The position numbers and the translations under genes are program-made. A stretch of 64,000 nt of DNA from Lojkania enalia (Eukaryota > Ascomycota > Dothideomycetes > Pleosporales), in contig ML986605.1 in assembly GCA_010094045.1 (NCBI GenBank), forward strand, positions 262,781-326,780, written 5' to 3'. Position 1 is the first letter of the stretch. Every line of letters begins with the position of its first letter. The notes below the pieces were generated by a model. It searched no databases, was not told the DNA's origin, and saw nothing but the letters and a program-made list of their open reading frames with translations. Of this stretch, positions 22,223-35,028 are shown one piece after another.

Positions 22223-24302
22223 TGCGAAACTGATGGTATGTAGAATGGGACGCTCAATATCTGCATTACGAGCTATGATGGTTTTCGTAATCGTCAGATG
22301 AATGAACGCGTCATATGAATTTCTCGATGATTCAATGAACCTGATTAATTTGAAATAGTATAAATTCATAATCCCAAGAATTGAACAACCTCGGGGGCAA
22401 AGCACCGAAGCAATTCAATACAATCCCTTCTAATTCCAATTCCCATTTCAAGATCTTGCCCATTATCAGTCCCCCATAGTCCCCCAAAAAAGTACTCAGT
22501 CGACACAAACTCCTCACCCACATTCTCTTCAACACTCACTGTAACATTCAACGCTCGGCCCTCCATTTGCCCCCATACGAATTAAATACACTAGCTCCCA
22601 ATAGCAACTTTCCATCGTCTCCTTTCAATGACCCTAAGTCTGCCGGTGCCTTCACTTCAACAGTTACGTTTTCTAGAGTGATTTACTTGTCTAGACCTAG
22701 GTAGGAGGACTCAGTGAAGCGTCCGAAAGAGCAAGAGGAGCCGGGGAGGGGGCAGCAGCCCCATGCTACTGAGATATCAGCCACAGATTGTATGTAGTTT
22801 TCTAACAAGAGGGTGAGAGTGTATGTAGCATTCGGAGCCAAAGTTTAGGGAACGGTGAGGCCGATTATACGGGCAGTGGTTAGGGAGAACGTACTAAGAA
22901 TAATGGCGAGCGATGGCGGATGCATAGTTGCTGTCGAGGACTGCGGGTTCATCGGTGGTTTAGGAACAGTAAGCTGAATAGGTTGGAAGAATCGGATACA
23001 GGAATTAATTTGATGAGATTGACTGCAATGGTTGGCATGAATGTGATCACTTGAACTATTTCGAGCAGCAAACCAATTTGTTATTTTACTAAAAAAGAAT
23101 CCTGAAGGAGCGGCGTCTACACGATGATCTATTATAGCATTATACGACTTTGGTTGTGATGCCTATACCCATCCCAGCGTATGGTTATACTGGACTACTG
23201 TATCAAGTGTCCCGCCTTCCTTACAGCCACGCGCAGATCCCCCGGTATAGTCTATCCACATCCATTACTAGATCTTCAGACAGAAGTTAGATGACAATCG
23301 CAAATATATCAAATCTGAGACCTTTACATATCCCATATGCTCGTTTGCTACATAGGTAGTAACGAATGGAAAACCTATGCGACGATGAGACTAAAGAACC
23401 GTTTGTTCCGATATAGTGACATGGTTGTATCTCCTAGTTGTACGCATACGTCATAGTCTTAATCCGCCAATAGCAGATTTGTATCATACGAACTTTAGTT
23501 AGTCCATAAGTTCCGACAAAGCGTTTCGTGTATGAAACTATAACACGAACTAGCTTTTAATGTCATGGAGATGGTATGGGGCATAGATATGGTTAGTCCA
23601 CAACGTATTCGGAGTAGGAACAGTCTCCCTATTCTTAGAAATGGGTGACCATGTTAGGGACAAATCTCCCTACCACTTCCTCTATTGGACGCCTCATTTT
23701 AGCACTACTTGGGATGTTTATTGACTAGTGGATGCTCCTCGAGGCGTCAAAAGTTTTACGCATCCCCAATACCGAAGATAACAAATAAATAAATATCACG
23801 CTAGCGATGAGGATCACCTGGTAGCGACTACGGTCATGGTTGCCTCTCTTTCGGCCTGATGATATTGATAATATCCTTTTAATTCAACGCAATACCCGCA
23901 GCATTATGGCCCCTACGACAATTATTTCAGACCCAGATATTGGAACAATGAATTCCAGATATCATACATTTAGACAGGCTAAGTTTAAGCAGAAGTGTCT
24001 TGGATATACCCTTCTGAAATATAGATAATAAATATATTAAGGAAGGCCTTTACTTTGGCAAGATACAGTATTGCCCGTACACCACAACCCGTTCCAATAA
24101 GTGAATGGTATGGCTATTTACTATGAGCAAAAGTTGTAGTAAAATAATCAAGACAAGTCTTTAATAGTACAAATAGGAAACATCGATATAACTACGCAAG
24201 GCAACCCCACATTTCTTATCCGCTCTAGCCCCAATAAACCTTAATTGTAAGTACTTTCGTCCACCAGTGAAGCTCACCCATTTCCCCAAAAGTTCAGAAA
24301 AC
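22223..24302. other. 2.1-kb AT-rich gene-free region
   Basis: No frame here looks like a real protein. The sequence is AT-rich, with scattered short frames such as 23840-24028 that match no family I know. It contains 3' sequence of the S28 gene and possibly decayed repeats. Confidence 0.5.
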
Positions 24303-25283
24303 CTACTTCAGCTTAGAATCGGAGAGAGTCTCTCGAAGTCCTAATGCTTCTTCCGATAGCTTCCCCAGTTGACGATTGTGGGAAAAGCGTAGATTGGTTT
24401 CTCGAGTCCCTTTTCGCACAGAACTATGTGGTTCTAAAAACCCATCAGGCAATATGGTCTCTGAAAACACAACGCCGGCTCCGCTTGGAATAAAGTCATC
24501 AACCTGGGGTTCATCCTGTAAGAGACCGGGTTGTGAAAAACACGTGTGTTGAGTGCAATTTTTATGATTCTCTGCGTCGTCTCGGGTGATGCAACACATA
24601 TTGTAGTGCTCCAGAAAATCATTCGGGAGGCGTTGGATTTCGTAAGGACACCATCCAGCATCCAGTAGAAGAATATCTACTAGAACATTCGTCGTGCTCG
24701 GTACATTATGCAAAATCGAGGATACAGACGCTGAATCCCAGCACGTCCGGAAAGTCTCCGCGATGATCTGCACCGAAATCAAAATATCAACGGCTAGCAT
24801 GAATGGGGTCGTAGATCGCCTCCCCTTCTTCATATACCTCTGGAACGAAGGCGATAGAACGATCCTCCGAATTGCTGAGTAAAGGTAGCTGAGATGATGA
24901 GCTAAGCTCTCTGAAGACGGATCTCGAGCCTGCGAACGAGCGAGGTAGACGAGTTCGGTCAAATTCCGTGTGGTGACAACCCTACTCCCATTAAGCTTTC
25001 TTTCGATTATATGAGCCAGGAAGAAGTTCTGATGAGGCATATCTTGGGTAAACGGCTGGCCGGCAACTTCATCTAAGAATCCAAAGCAGAGCCATGCCTG
25101 GAGAAATGGCGCCCATTGATCCCAATCAACTTCTTTACTTTGAAGGAGGCCGTTTAGGTTGACGCCGGCACGACTAGGGTAGGAGAGGAAACCGGCACGG
25201 TCATACGTAAAGTTGTCGTTGCAAAGGTAGGGAACATTGAAATGGATGCTTATGTTCTGGTTCGGGTACTTGATAATGTTCAT
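24303..25283 (-). pseudogene. HET-domain family protein, truncated before the HET core
   Basis: This 326-aa frame matches the N-terminal part of fungal heterokaryon-incompatibility (HET) proteins. Their usual order is a PYL...F..YPSR.G block, a WAPFLQAWLCFGFL block, a TRNL segment, helices, then GWCPYEIQRL and a Cys-containing stretch, followed by the HET domain. The blocks appear here in that order: NVPYLCNDNFTYDRAGFLSYPSR near residues 17-39, WAPFLQAWLCFGFLDEV near 57-73, LLLDAGWCPYEIQRL near 205-220, and a Cys/His patch. The frame then goes on for some 90 residues with no HET core, and none is visible in the next 2 kb. I infer loss of the catalytic/toxic domain region. It could still be expressed as a short protein, since the frame itself is unbroken. 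Confidence 0.7.
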
Positions 25284-26999
25284 ATTCTAGCAGACTTATG
25301 GTCGGTTTTTGAAGCCGGTCGAAAGGGTCCGAGGAAGTCTTGTCCGACTTGTACGGTAAAGATTGGAATGTGAAAGAGGATGTAAATAATATTTGCTATT
25401 TGATGTGAACGAGTATTCAGTAATTTCATTCAAATCACATTTGAATTGATTCTAGCACTGCAGGAACTTATACTTGACTTTCATTTATACCTTCATATTC
25501 TCCATGAGAAATCTGCGCCACAGTAGCAGTCTCCTGAATTCATCAAGAAATACTGTGCCCCTTACAACATGTTACCGCTGCATGTACCACGTGCTGCTGT
25601 GCCCCCCAATTAGCCACTATCACATGGCTACGCCATATTTTGGAGAGCGTAGGCTGGCCATGGGACGAGGTCATATGTTCCAAATCTAGTGCACTCTGAA
25701 TGAAGAAATTCACTTTGATAGCTGTGCCACATTTCCGAGGACACCGGAGAACCAAGCATTCGCGAAAATGTACTGCATGTATTCTACATTGGAGTCGCGA
25801 GAATTACGTCTGCGTATGAAAAGAGTTTGGCCTCAAAGAGTCGCTTGTTGAAAAGCTTTATGCGTGGCCAGTAAACTTACAGCCACTTCTGCGTCTTGCG
25901 GAGCCGCTTAGAAATGTTTCGAAGACAGTCTAAGCCAACCGCAGAGTGGTGTATCCGTGTGTCCGACTTGGTCCTTGATTTCCGGAGGCTCTGGGTGTCT
26001 TTACGACGGGAAAACACATCCACCAGTTTTTCTACCCATATAAAAGACGAAACGTACAGCTTTTAAAAATGAGAGTCCCGCCGCCTTAGCCTCGATTGCG
26101 ACTCCTGAGGCTAAACCCAAACAAATACGTTCTAACCTCCCAGACGTTGCTGTGCCTCTCAATGTACAACGCACCACAGCCCCGATGTAGATTCATATGA
26201 TCAGTCTTCAAACTCTCAAACGCGAAGGACAACCCTCAATTTCCCAGTGCATAACTTTTAGCCGCGCAAACGAGAAGTGGAAGAAATTGAACTCGAAATA
26301 GCGTACCAGGTAGGAACTTACGTATGCTAGGCCTTTGGTCATATCAAGTGAATTTTTCCTTCGGGAATTTCACTCCAAATATCGGGACCTGCGAAATGTG
26401 GTCTTAAGGGGTTTAAACTTAAATTCAAGTCGAGTCGGAAGCGGAAAGCGAGATCAGTAGCAAAAATTTGTCGCATAATGTGGAAGATCGGCCAAATAGA
26501 TGAAACAGGCAGTAGAGAGTGTCCGAAGTGCGCCGATGTTCGAGGCATGCTGTAGAACCACAATTACTCGGCTCTACTCCTCTAGGCCAAGGACATTATA
26601 TATGCAACATTGGGACGGAGGTTATTCCGGGGTGGGGATGTTAAATGACATTTATCAATAACAAACTAGGCGGATTGACCTAGTCCTCCAATTAAGTAAG
26701 AGAGAATGCAAGGGACTGAGGGGTTGTAGCTAAATATCTTGGCTTAATATAAGTTAGGGTTCGCGTGCATCAAATATTCCGCACAGAACGTCATTGGTTC
26801 TACCAATCGATGAGCTTGAAATAATTTAAGCTATGGATATTCAAGAGATACAACAAGAATATTCCCGGCTTGGATCAATGAAACTACCTGGAACCTGGAG
26901 AACCTGGAGCAGTGCACACCTGGCCAGATCTTTGATGTTGATAAAAGGCCCTCATACTGCCCTGTCATTCCGCTCAAAGCATAGGGTAGAAACGCAATC
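25284..26999. other. 1.7-kb gene-free region upstream of the beta-helix gene
   Basis: No supported gene. The stretch is AT-rich with many stops. The right end should contain the promoter of the secreted beta-helix gene; the left end holds the upstream region of the HET remnant. Confidence 0.5.
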
Positions 27000-28064
27000 A
27001 TGGCCCAATACCTCATACTTACCACAGTGCTCGCACTGCTTTCCTTTGCTCAAGCCCAATGTGGATCCGGCTCGCCTCACGCCACCGTAACTGGCTCAGG
27101 CAACTCCTTCACAGCAGCTAGAGGTTCGAGCACAATGTACACAGGCTCAGATTACCGTGCTGCAATCCAAGCGGCTCTTGACTCGATCAGCAGCGGCCAG
27201 AGAGTCGCAGTTATGGCCTCAGGCTCCATTGGAGCAAACACAATTAGCATCAGCAGCGGCAAGATCTTCGAAGGGTGCGGAACTATTAACGTCGGCAACA
27301 AGGCAGGCCGCGGTGCCATCGAATCGCTGAATACTCAGGGCGTGCAAATCCCGTATTTAACAATGACGGGTAATCCTTATTTTGGATTGAGATTCTATGG
27401 CACACGAGACCTGTCGCTGGGCAAGATTACTATGAATTTGAGTGGCGGGTTGGGAATAAGATTCGATCGCGATAACCCCGCGAATTCAAATGTGAAGATG
27501 GATGTCATCAATGTCACTGGAGCTGGAAGCCATGCCGTGGAGACCTGGAATATTGATGGGCTAAACATCAATCAGGTGATCGCGCGTGATGTCGGAGAGT
27601 CCGGATTGCTACTTCAGAAGACGACGAATGCGTGGGTTGGACTTGTCGATGGGAATAATGTCGCCACTGGGACTGGGTATGCAACCTTCCGAATGGCAAA
27701 CAATAACGGGCAGAACCCGAACGGCAATTACAACACGAATGTTTATATCGACAAGGTCGTATCGCGCGGTGGCGGTCGGGGTGTCTTCTGTGTGTCCCAA
27801 TCTGGAGGCGTTGTCATTGAGAATGTGGACCTGGCCAACAATGGCAATAACGCCATTCTCATCGAGAACTGCTACAACGTGTCCATTCGTGGAGGTACTG
27901 TCAATGGGGGAGGAGAGGTTCGACTCGCTGCCCGCACTGAGTTCCCGAACAATCGAGATATATGGATTACGCTGACGGTGAATAATAATTCTGTCAGGGA
28001 GTCCCCTTGCGGTGAGAATACCAATTGGACACTGACAGGGAATGCCCAAAAGAGCATATGTTAG
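27000..28064 (+). CDS. secreted right-handed beta-helix (pectin-lyase-fold) protein
   Basis: A single exon of 354 aa. Residues 1-20 (MAQYLILTTVLALLSFAQAQ) are a clear signal peptide. The body reads as repeated rungs of about 20-25 residues ending in short beta strands rich in V, I, N and G, typical of a parallel beta-helix. Examples are KITMNLSGGLGIRF, KMDVINVTGAG, VIENVDLANNGNNAILIENC and NVSIRGGTVNGGG. Cys residues near both ends and at C93 could form disulfides, and there are N-glycosylation sites. The fold is shared by pectate lyases, polygalacturonases (GH28) and related polysaccharide enzymes, but I see no GH28 active-site motif, so the substrate is unknown. It stands isolated in AT-rich DNA. 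Confidence 0.85.
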   Translation: MAQYLILTTVLALLSFAQAQCGSGSPHATVTGSGNSFTAARGSSTMYTGSDYRAAIQAALDSISSGQRVAVMASGSIGANTISISSGKIFEGCGTINVGNKAGRGAIESLNTQGVQIPYLTMTGNPYFGLRFYGTRDLSLGKITMNLSGGLGIRFDRDNPANSNVKMDVINVTGAGSHAVETWNIDGLNINQVIARDVGESGLLLQKTTNAWVGLVDGNNVATGTGYATFRMANNNGQNPNGNYNTNVYIDKVVSRGGGRGVFCVSQSGGVVIENVDLANNGNNAILIENCYNVSIRGGTVNGGGEVRLAARTEFPNNRDIWITLTVNNNSVRESPCGENTNWTLTGNAQKSIC

Positions 28065-30047
28065 ATGCAGTGACAGTCTTCATTTTTATACAAAGCTTGT
28101 AGTTTCAGGAATTCATGCGCCTCAATCTGGACGGCAATCTTGCGATCATATTTTATAGAAGCAGCACTTGCGACCATGTGATCAATGTTATGAGAGCGTC
28201 GAACGAAGTATATCATGCTCTGCTCGCCAACTACGTGGTCCTTAACGGATGAAAATAGGTTTAATCGAGAAATCTTACCCGCTCTGGTTCCTTCCATAAG
28301 CTGCTTCAATAAATTAACTGGCCTGGATTCCTGGTGACGGATTCTGATATGAGGACGTTTTGAGAAGTAAAAGTACGCCTATGGCTGCTGCGACTAGCAT
28401 GAGCTTGAGAGGCTCTCGTGTGAGTGTAAGGATCGAAAACATAATTGACAATAGCCCCGAGAAATAGAAAGAGGTTAGGGATAGTCTTATATCAACAGCA
28501 TATACTTGGAGTCTAGACTTCAGGCCTACGAGGCAAAGAATTCTGCCGAATTTAAAGGTGGGAGACTCTTCTTGGTACAAGTATGCGATTACCTCTCAGC
28601 CCGAACGTCGCTACTAGCTTCTTGCAGATAGCGACAAAAAAGAGCTTGCTTGGCATAAATAATTGCCACATCGGTCAGATCTAGGAGCGTAACCGAATTA
28701 GAGATGATTCGATGATTCGTGAGAGAAGCGAGGCCGGAGTTCAGCTGAGAAAGTTAGCAAGCCACAAGATTGCTCTAGAGCTGAGCTGCGATAACGACAA
28801 CTCATCTACTTATCATCGCACCCGACTATAGCTGCATTAGAGCGAGTAAGCTGGCCCTGCGTTTTCTTCCTGCTTTTGTTTCTGCTTTTGTTCCTTCTGG
28901 AAATTCCCTGTAAGCTCAGGTCACGTGCCTGATCAGCTATGCGGCCCTTGACTAAGTAGTCTCATGTACTATATATTCCCCCCACTGTATCTTGACCGAC
29001 AGGTCAGGACACCCATCAGCACAATCATCAATACATCCATCAATACCACCCCATACGGTCTCCACCCACTCCTGTTTACATTCCCTTATGACTACCAGCG
29101 AAGCTATGGAAGCTCTCTTCATTGGACTGGGTAGGCATTTCTGCCCGCGAAGATTGCTTTATTTTAGGACTATCCATTGTCGAAGACCCATACGTAAACA
29201 GGGCTTCTAAGAACATTTCAGCTGTCCATTTCCCCGGCGAGCGAGCCAAAGAGTGAAACTCAATGTGATAAGTAATGAGGCACCGAGCGCTGCTCTAACT
29301 GCAACACCCACTTTTTTCCGATTGAGTATACGGATGCAAGTTGAGACTTGGCCCCGGTTGTGTTGTCGGGTGGCGTTTTCCTGTTATAAGTGTTCCTTGA
29401 TAGATGCTCAGCAGTGCGCGGGTTTACTCGAACGGAATATACAGCTCGAAGACTCCTGGTATCCAGCACATTCGGCTCCGACCAACGAAAATGAAATTTC
29501 GATGGAAATAATTGTTCATGTTGATTGATTCTAATGGCGTTGAAAGTCCCACAAGCTTCAAAACGACCAGATGAAGCCCCGGGGAGATGTAGGCAATCAT
29601 AGTCTGGGCGACGACTATACACTATGTCTCGCAGAATGGTTCAAAAATGCCCATGGAGGTCCAACTTACCTCTTCAATGGTCCGATAGATCCATCCGCAT
29701 GAACATGTTCGTAGTGTTGAAGATGGAGTATGATGAGTAAGACATGATTAAGCAAATACCACAACAAAATCTCGGCTCTTGACTTCTTTGCTCATCATGA
29801 AAGTTGAAACCCAGAATAATTTGACTTGAAATCCACCTCTTTTATGGGCTTGAAGTTGTATTAGCTGGGAAGAATAACCTCCTTGCTCCCAAGAACTGCT
29901 GCCCTGTTTTTTGTTCATGGGCTGACGGTCCCGTAGCTTCGAAACATACTTTCTCTTTCTTTTGACGGCATCACCGCGATGGATGCATGAGCCCTCTAAA
30001 GCGGCCGCTACGCTCGCTTTGGAGCCAATCTAGTAAATCGAGCAATT
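28065..30047. other. 2-kb intergenic region with weak short frames only
   Basis: Frames at 28314-28580 (minus, two hydrophobic segments) and 29260-29622 (minus) are the longest, but neither shows a family motif or a convincing gene structure. A TATATATT-containing segment near 28970 could be a promoter element without an evident coding partner. The right end should contain the promoter of the 2EXR-like gene. Confidence 0.45.
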
Positions 30048-30827
30048 ATGAATGTATCTAGTGATGAGATGGAGGTTGCTGCGACCAAGCCATTTCGCTT
30101 CTTCGATCTGCCGTCCGAGCTACGGCTCAGAGTCTACGAGCTTGTTTTGCTGGTCCCGAAGACAGTTGACCTCGACCCCACGAACCACCGCGCTATCTCT
30201 CCGAGGCTTCGCCTTTTCCTAGTGAGCCGTCGAATGCATGACGAGACATTCCGTGTCTTCTATGGACGGAACACCTTTCGCGTCTTTCCGGTCCACGGCC
30301 GCTTCTTCCATACCAAAGCGCCCCTCCTTACCCGCCTTTCCCCGCGATACAGGAATATGATGACAAAGTTGGAGCTGAGATTAGGACCGGGATGGAACAA
30401 ACCCCCAAAAGGATGGGTTGCTGATGGTCGTCTCGGCTTAATTCATGCTGAGAAGGTGCGGTCGCTGAAGGTCTTTGTGGAATGCGATCCAGCATCCCAC
30501 GAGGTGTTCGAAGGCTTCCGTGTAGGACACAGCTTCTATACCGAGTTCTGTATTGATCTGCTGAAGAATCTAACAAGGCAGCTATTGGGGCTCACTGATA
30601 TTGAATTCGACGCATATGAATCAGTGACGAAAAACCCTTCGCCGCTTTTGCAAGGCTTGGTAAAGGAGGCAAAGGCCAACAACAAACAAATTACATATGC
30701 GTTAGAGCACAATTGGGATAAGATCGTGGAGGCTAACTTGGCAAATGCGTTGGAGAGTTTAGCTATAGTTGGCTCATCCGAGGCACGTACTTGGATTTCC
30801 CCTGTTTGGTTTGGTAGCGGTCCTTGA
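30048..30827 (+). CDS. 2EXR/F-box-like domain protein
   Basis: A 259-aa single-exon protein of a common, poorly understood fungal class. After a short acidic lead it opens with FRFFDLPSELRLRVYELVL, the 2EXR/F-box-like helix motif. RLRLFLVSRRMHDETFRVFYGRNTFRVF follows, the usual second half of the domain, in which a hydrophobic core packs after a L..SR..HDE sequence. The rest is alpha/beta and soluble, with no membrane segment. F-box members act as substrate adaptors in SCF ubiquitin ligases, but such a role for this subfamily is unproven. It stands between two gene-poor regions, so neighbours give no clue. Confidence 0.85.
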   Translation: MNVSSDEMEVAATKPFRFFDLPSELRLRVYELVLLVPKTVDLDPTNHRAISPRLRLFLVSRRMHDETFRVFYGRNTFRVFPVHGRFFHTKAPLLTRLSPRYRNMMTKLELRLGPGWNKPPKGWVADGRLGLIHAEKVRSLKVFVECDPASHEVFEGFRVGHSFYTEFCIDLLKNLTRQLLGLTDIEFDAYESVTKNPSPLLQGLVKEAKANNKQITYALEHNWDKIVEANLANALESLAIVGSSEARTWISPVWFGSGP

Positions 30828-33800
30828 CTGTACCTCTTTATTTCTATTAGTATATAAATAAGCTGATTGAAAGATTTATTCTCTATGATTACTCATTCCC
30901 CTTTCTCGGCCATCAATCGCTGAACATGAATTATCAATTCGATTTCGGCTCTAATTGACAGGGCAATTCTCACCCAAACTTCTCAATCAAGCATTGCTAC
31001 AACACATAACTTTTTGAAAGCTGCCGTCACCTTACAAGATGGGGTTACTTCATTTCAGTTTACTATCGGTCCCATTAAATGCCTTTGTCATACATGTGCC
31101 TTAATCGAAATCAACACAGTCGTGCATCTAGGTCTCAAATGGAAATTTCGGGAGAGGTACACCACGATATTCTTTGGAGCACTCACGAGAGTCTTTTCAG
31201 CATTGCCAGCCGATGATACTACTCAGCCACATTCGCGGACCGCCTCCAGTCTATTACCGGAGTTGAAGAAACTCAGGTATGTTCGCGTGCATCTTTCTCA
31301 CTCATCGAGATCCATATACTCTCCCTCCTTCTCCTTTATCTTCCTCGGACACGAAATACTGCCTTTCTCACCTCCACAGTGTCCATAATGGAGGACCTAG
31401 AAGTCTAAATTCTGGGAATGAAAAGTATCTTTCACTCAGCAATAGGGATATCTCAAATAGAATTAGTTCGCTATATTATGCACTCGTCGGAGACTAGCAC
31501 TATTTTTATTCCATTTTCACAGTCATAGTAGTCTACGAAATCCGTTAGAACAATACTAGCTGGAGAAATGAATCAATAATACGGGTTCAAGCTGCATAAA
31601 CAATGAAAAATGCCCCCTTAATAGCTTAGGCACGCGTGTATCCTAACTTTCCAAGGCTTCCAACAAATTAATATATATATCAGATTGCTTCAAGTATAAA
31701 AAGTTCAACGCATGTATCTATTATGGGGAGGGATCAACAGACTGTCAGTGAAAAGGACACAGCATCTAAAGCCTCGAATTACCTACTCAGTGTTTGAAGA
31801 CAATTTACAAATATATACAGCATCGCGGTTATTCCTTTTATCTCGTTGCTATACGACATATCCCAACCTTCTTAACTTTGTAGTCTTCCTGTCGATCAAT
31901 CACCTCGACCCCGCGCTTTGGTTTCAGAACTCCTAGCGATATAAATAAATGGGGAAGTTCTACACCTCTAAAACTATAATACACACCCCTCATAATAAAA
32001 AGTAACGAGCTCATGCGTCTTGGACATCAAGGGAACTTTCTTAGAAGAAACTTAAGCGATTGATTCTATGTATATGTTACTAATATAAATTTCATTTGTC
32101 AGTTGTGTGAAACTAGTCTGCTGGAATTACAATGAATTAGTAGCCAGCGAATAATACAATTTATAGCCTTAATATAATAGGAGTATATATATCGTATTCG
32201 TATTCTCCTCATAATTATAAGTCTAGAACGTGGAGAAAGTGAAATGTGGAAAGAACAAGAAAGAAAGCAACAAATAATCACCAACAGAGACATTTCGAGG
32301 ACTGTTAAATTGGGAATTAGCCTTTGGCTTTTGAGAAATCAAATTTGTAGGGTGATGGGGATTAGTTGAACTCATCATAACTTTGCATAGAAGCGATTTC
32401 CTGCGAATACCGCAATTTAACTCCCTTTGAAGGCGAGAATCGTATCGAAATCATCCAGATATACAGAAAGATTAATAAGTACCAAGGCCGCGGCTGACAA
32501 GTCACAGGACTCATGAAGATAGAAGATGGATTTATTGGCATCTCTGAATAACGTAATTGAGACACAGAAAAAGCTACGTCCCGTTAAATAAAAAGATTGA
32601 TTTGATGGTCCTGTGGATTCATGAACCGGGGAAAGAGAAGTTGCATATCACGGTATCATATTCGACTCATACTCGACATTAGCTAAAAGTCATTACAGCA
32701 TATATTGTATAGATTGAGCATAATAATTCATCTACACCGTAGCATTCTAATATCTAATCTGGAACATATATAGGACGAATGTGAAAAGTCTTCATGTAAG
32801 GGACGTTACTAACGGGAGCAACTACTGCCGAATGCGGCTGAAGCTGTCCCGAATTTGGATTTCCGATCGTAAGGGCATGAAATGACGTCTATAATAGCCG
32901 GCCTCCTATTTTCTGACGAGATCTCATAAGACCAAGGTTGGTGGCGCAAAAGGCAATCTTATTTTGCGCATTGGCATTGACGAGCGCTGGTTTACAAGGG
33001 ATACACGTCTACGTCCATGAAGCTGCGGGCCGCGATGCCGCGTTCGGTACCTAGGGATGGCGAATGCCGAGGAATATGAGGATCATGCAAGATCGTAATT
33101 TGGGCAGGGCTGAGCGTGGGGCGTCATTTGAGGTTCAGTGAATCTTGCAAACGTAAAATCTTCTTGGTGGTTGTAGCAGAGTCATAAAAAACCGCTCGGG
33201 CGACGGAAAAAAATTGCGGCGACTAGATGTTGGATGTAGGATGCAGAGTCTTGAAGCTGACTGCAGCGAACGATGCGACCAACGATTTACTGGCTGTCCT
33301 AAGCGCGTTGTGGGATGTCGAGTCCACAGCTTTGGCGGTAAGAAGGGGAGCCCTTGACAGATGGCATTCACACTAATACGACCTCTTCAAGCGCCATTCC
33401 TCAGTCCATGCGGGTTTCCGAGCTTCTTTAGACGCCACGTTACTGCAGAACTATTGCAGATCAAGTCAAGAAGGTCTAAAGACCCGAGACCATGGATAGG
33501 ATCACGGGCGTTGGCTCCTCCGGAAGAATGTATTGTACTCGCCCACAGTGGGTCGAGTGCCTTGTACGGCGTTGTAAACTGCTCACAGAGCTTACGGTCG
33601 TCTCCTATGTACGATCAGCCCTGCTCTTCGCGTAATTATGGGTGCTAAATCCATAGCCGGGGCGTCCCGGCTCTCTATTCGCCCAGCTGTACCCAGCTGT
33701 CCATCGCGTCCCAGGAACCGGTCACGCAGCTCTTACCCCAGCGATGATTGCCATAACGCATGAAGCTCATCTTATAAAATGAGGTACAACAGCAGGAAGT

Positions 33801-35028
33801 TAGTCTCGGGCCATTTAAGTGCCGTGTTCGGCATTGGGCGGGTAGGAACCAGATTACCTGCAGGCATCCAGGGCTCGCATGAACTGACGTGGGATGAACA
33901 GCAGGGAGTGGAAGTGGCGTCGGCTAGCTAAACAGAGAGACGGCGTGATGAGCCACAAGGGTACAAGTAGGGGATCTGATTAAGCTTTGATCGACGAACG
34001 GGGACTAGAGCTGCTTGCCATGGAGGATGGCTGTCATGTAAGGCTGCCTGTGGCACTGCCCTAGGCTGGTAATCATGGTGTGAGGTGCAGGCCAGCATGA
34101 ACATAGACTGACTCGTGATTGTGAGCGTACAAGTACCTTTCGCGCCCTATCATGAGGACGGCGGCATCAGGGGCATGATGAAAATAGGCCAAGGCTGTGG
34201 CGTCGCTGCTTGTAGCGTCGCCTATCGTTAGTCATCCGGAGCGGTATGGATTCGTGAGTGGGTCGGGACCGGTAAGGGTTGGAATGTTTCAAATGTTCGA
34301 GAGGGTCCGACTTGCGACGAGTCATGTTCCAGCGTTTGACGTGTTTGAGGATGCCCAAACGAGAAGGCGCGCCATCGCCAACTACACACGCCAGGGGCGA
34401 AAAAAAAACGAGAAAGCGGCCGGAGATGCCAAAATAGCGATTTGGTTATGTCAACGCCTTTTCGGACGCATTTGACGTGTCCCTAACAAGCCTAATTCAC
34501 TTTCATGAATCGCGATGAAATATGTCAACATCTAGTGCTGAGACTGAATAGAAAGGAGTATAGAGCCTCTCTTTGAAGCCTCGACATTTAAGATTGCTGC
34601 ATATTAAGATTGCGACGTGTCATGGTTGGCTAACCGCAAGTTTAAGGAGACACATGCCAGCTTCCAGAAAGGTAAACCCCATGCAAAAGTCACGCCGCAC
34701 GAAGTCATGTGGGCAAGAGAGTCTTCGTCATCGTTACTTCTAGATATCTATCCGTGGCATACTATGAAGCTTCACTCTCTGATATCGTACAATTGCCAAG
34801 TGCGTAGTTCAGTAATGAAAATAAATACTTTAGGGGACCGTTATACTCCAAGTCTAGATCAGAGCGGGCGACAGATCGTCTAAGGCCCACTGCAGTCTCG
34901 GTGCTAACCCCGACCTTAGGAATAAATAAATAATAAATACTAACTAGATCAGCGAAAGTAAGAAAGGAAACCTCAAATCTCGTGAAGTATACGTCGCAGC
35001 AAATAAAAGGAAAATATCTCTTCCCCTC
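30828..35028. other. 4.2-kb gene-free region
   Basis: I see no supportable gene. 30.8-33 kb is AT-rich with short frames; 33-35 kb is closer to average GC but its frames (for example 33361-33648 and 34617-34883) match nothing. The right end (about 34.9-35.0 kb) contains the 3' untranslated region of the minus-strand Myb gene, with TAAATAAATAATAAATA as a possible polyadenylation area. Confidence 0.5.

Noticed and set aside
28314..28580. 88-aa minus-strand frame with two hydrophobic segments
   Set aside because: No family motif, no convincing splice partner or conserved start; too weak to call a membrane protein gene.
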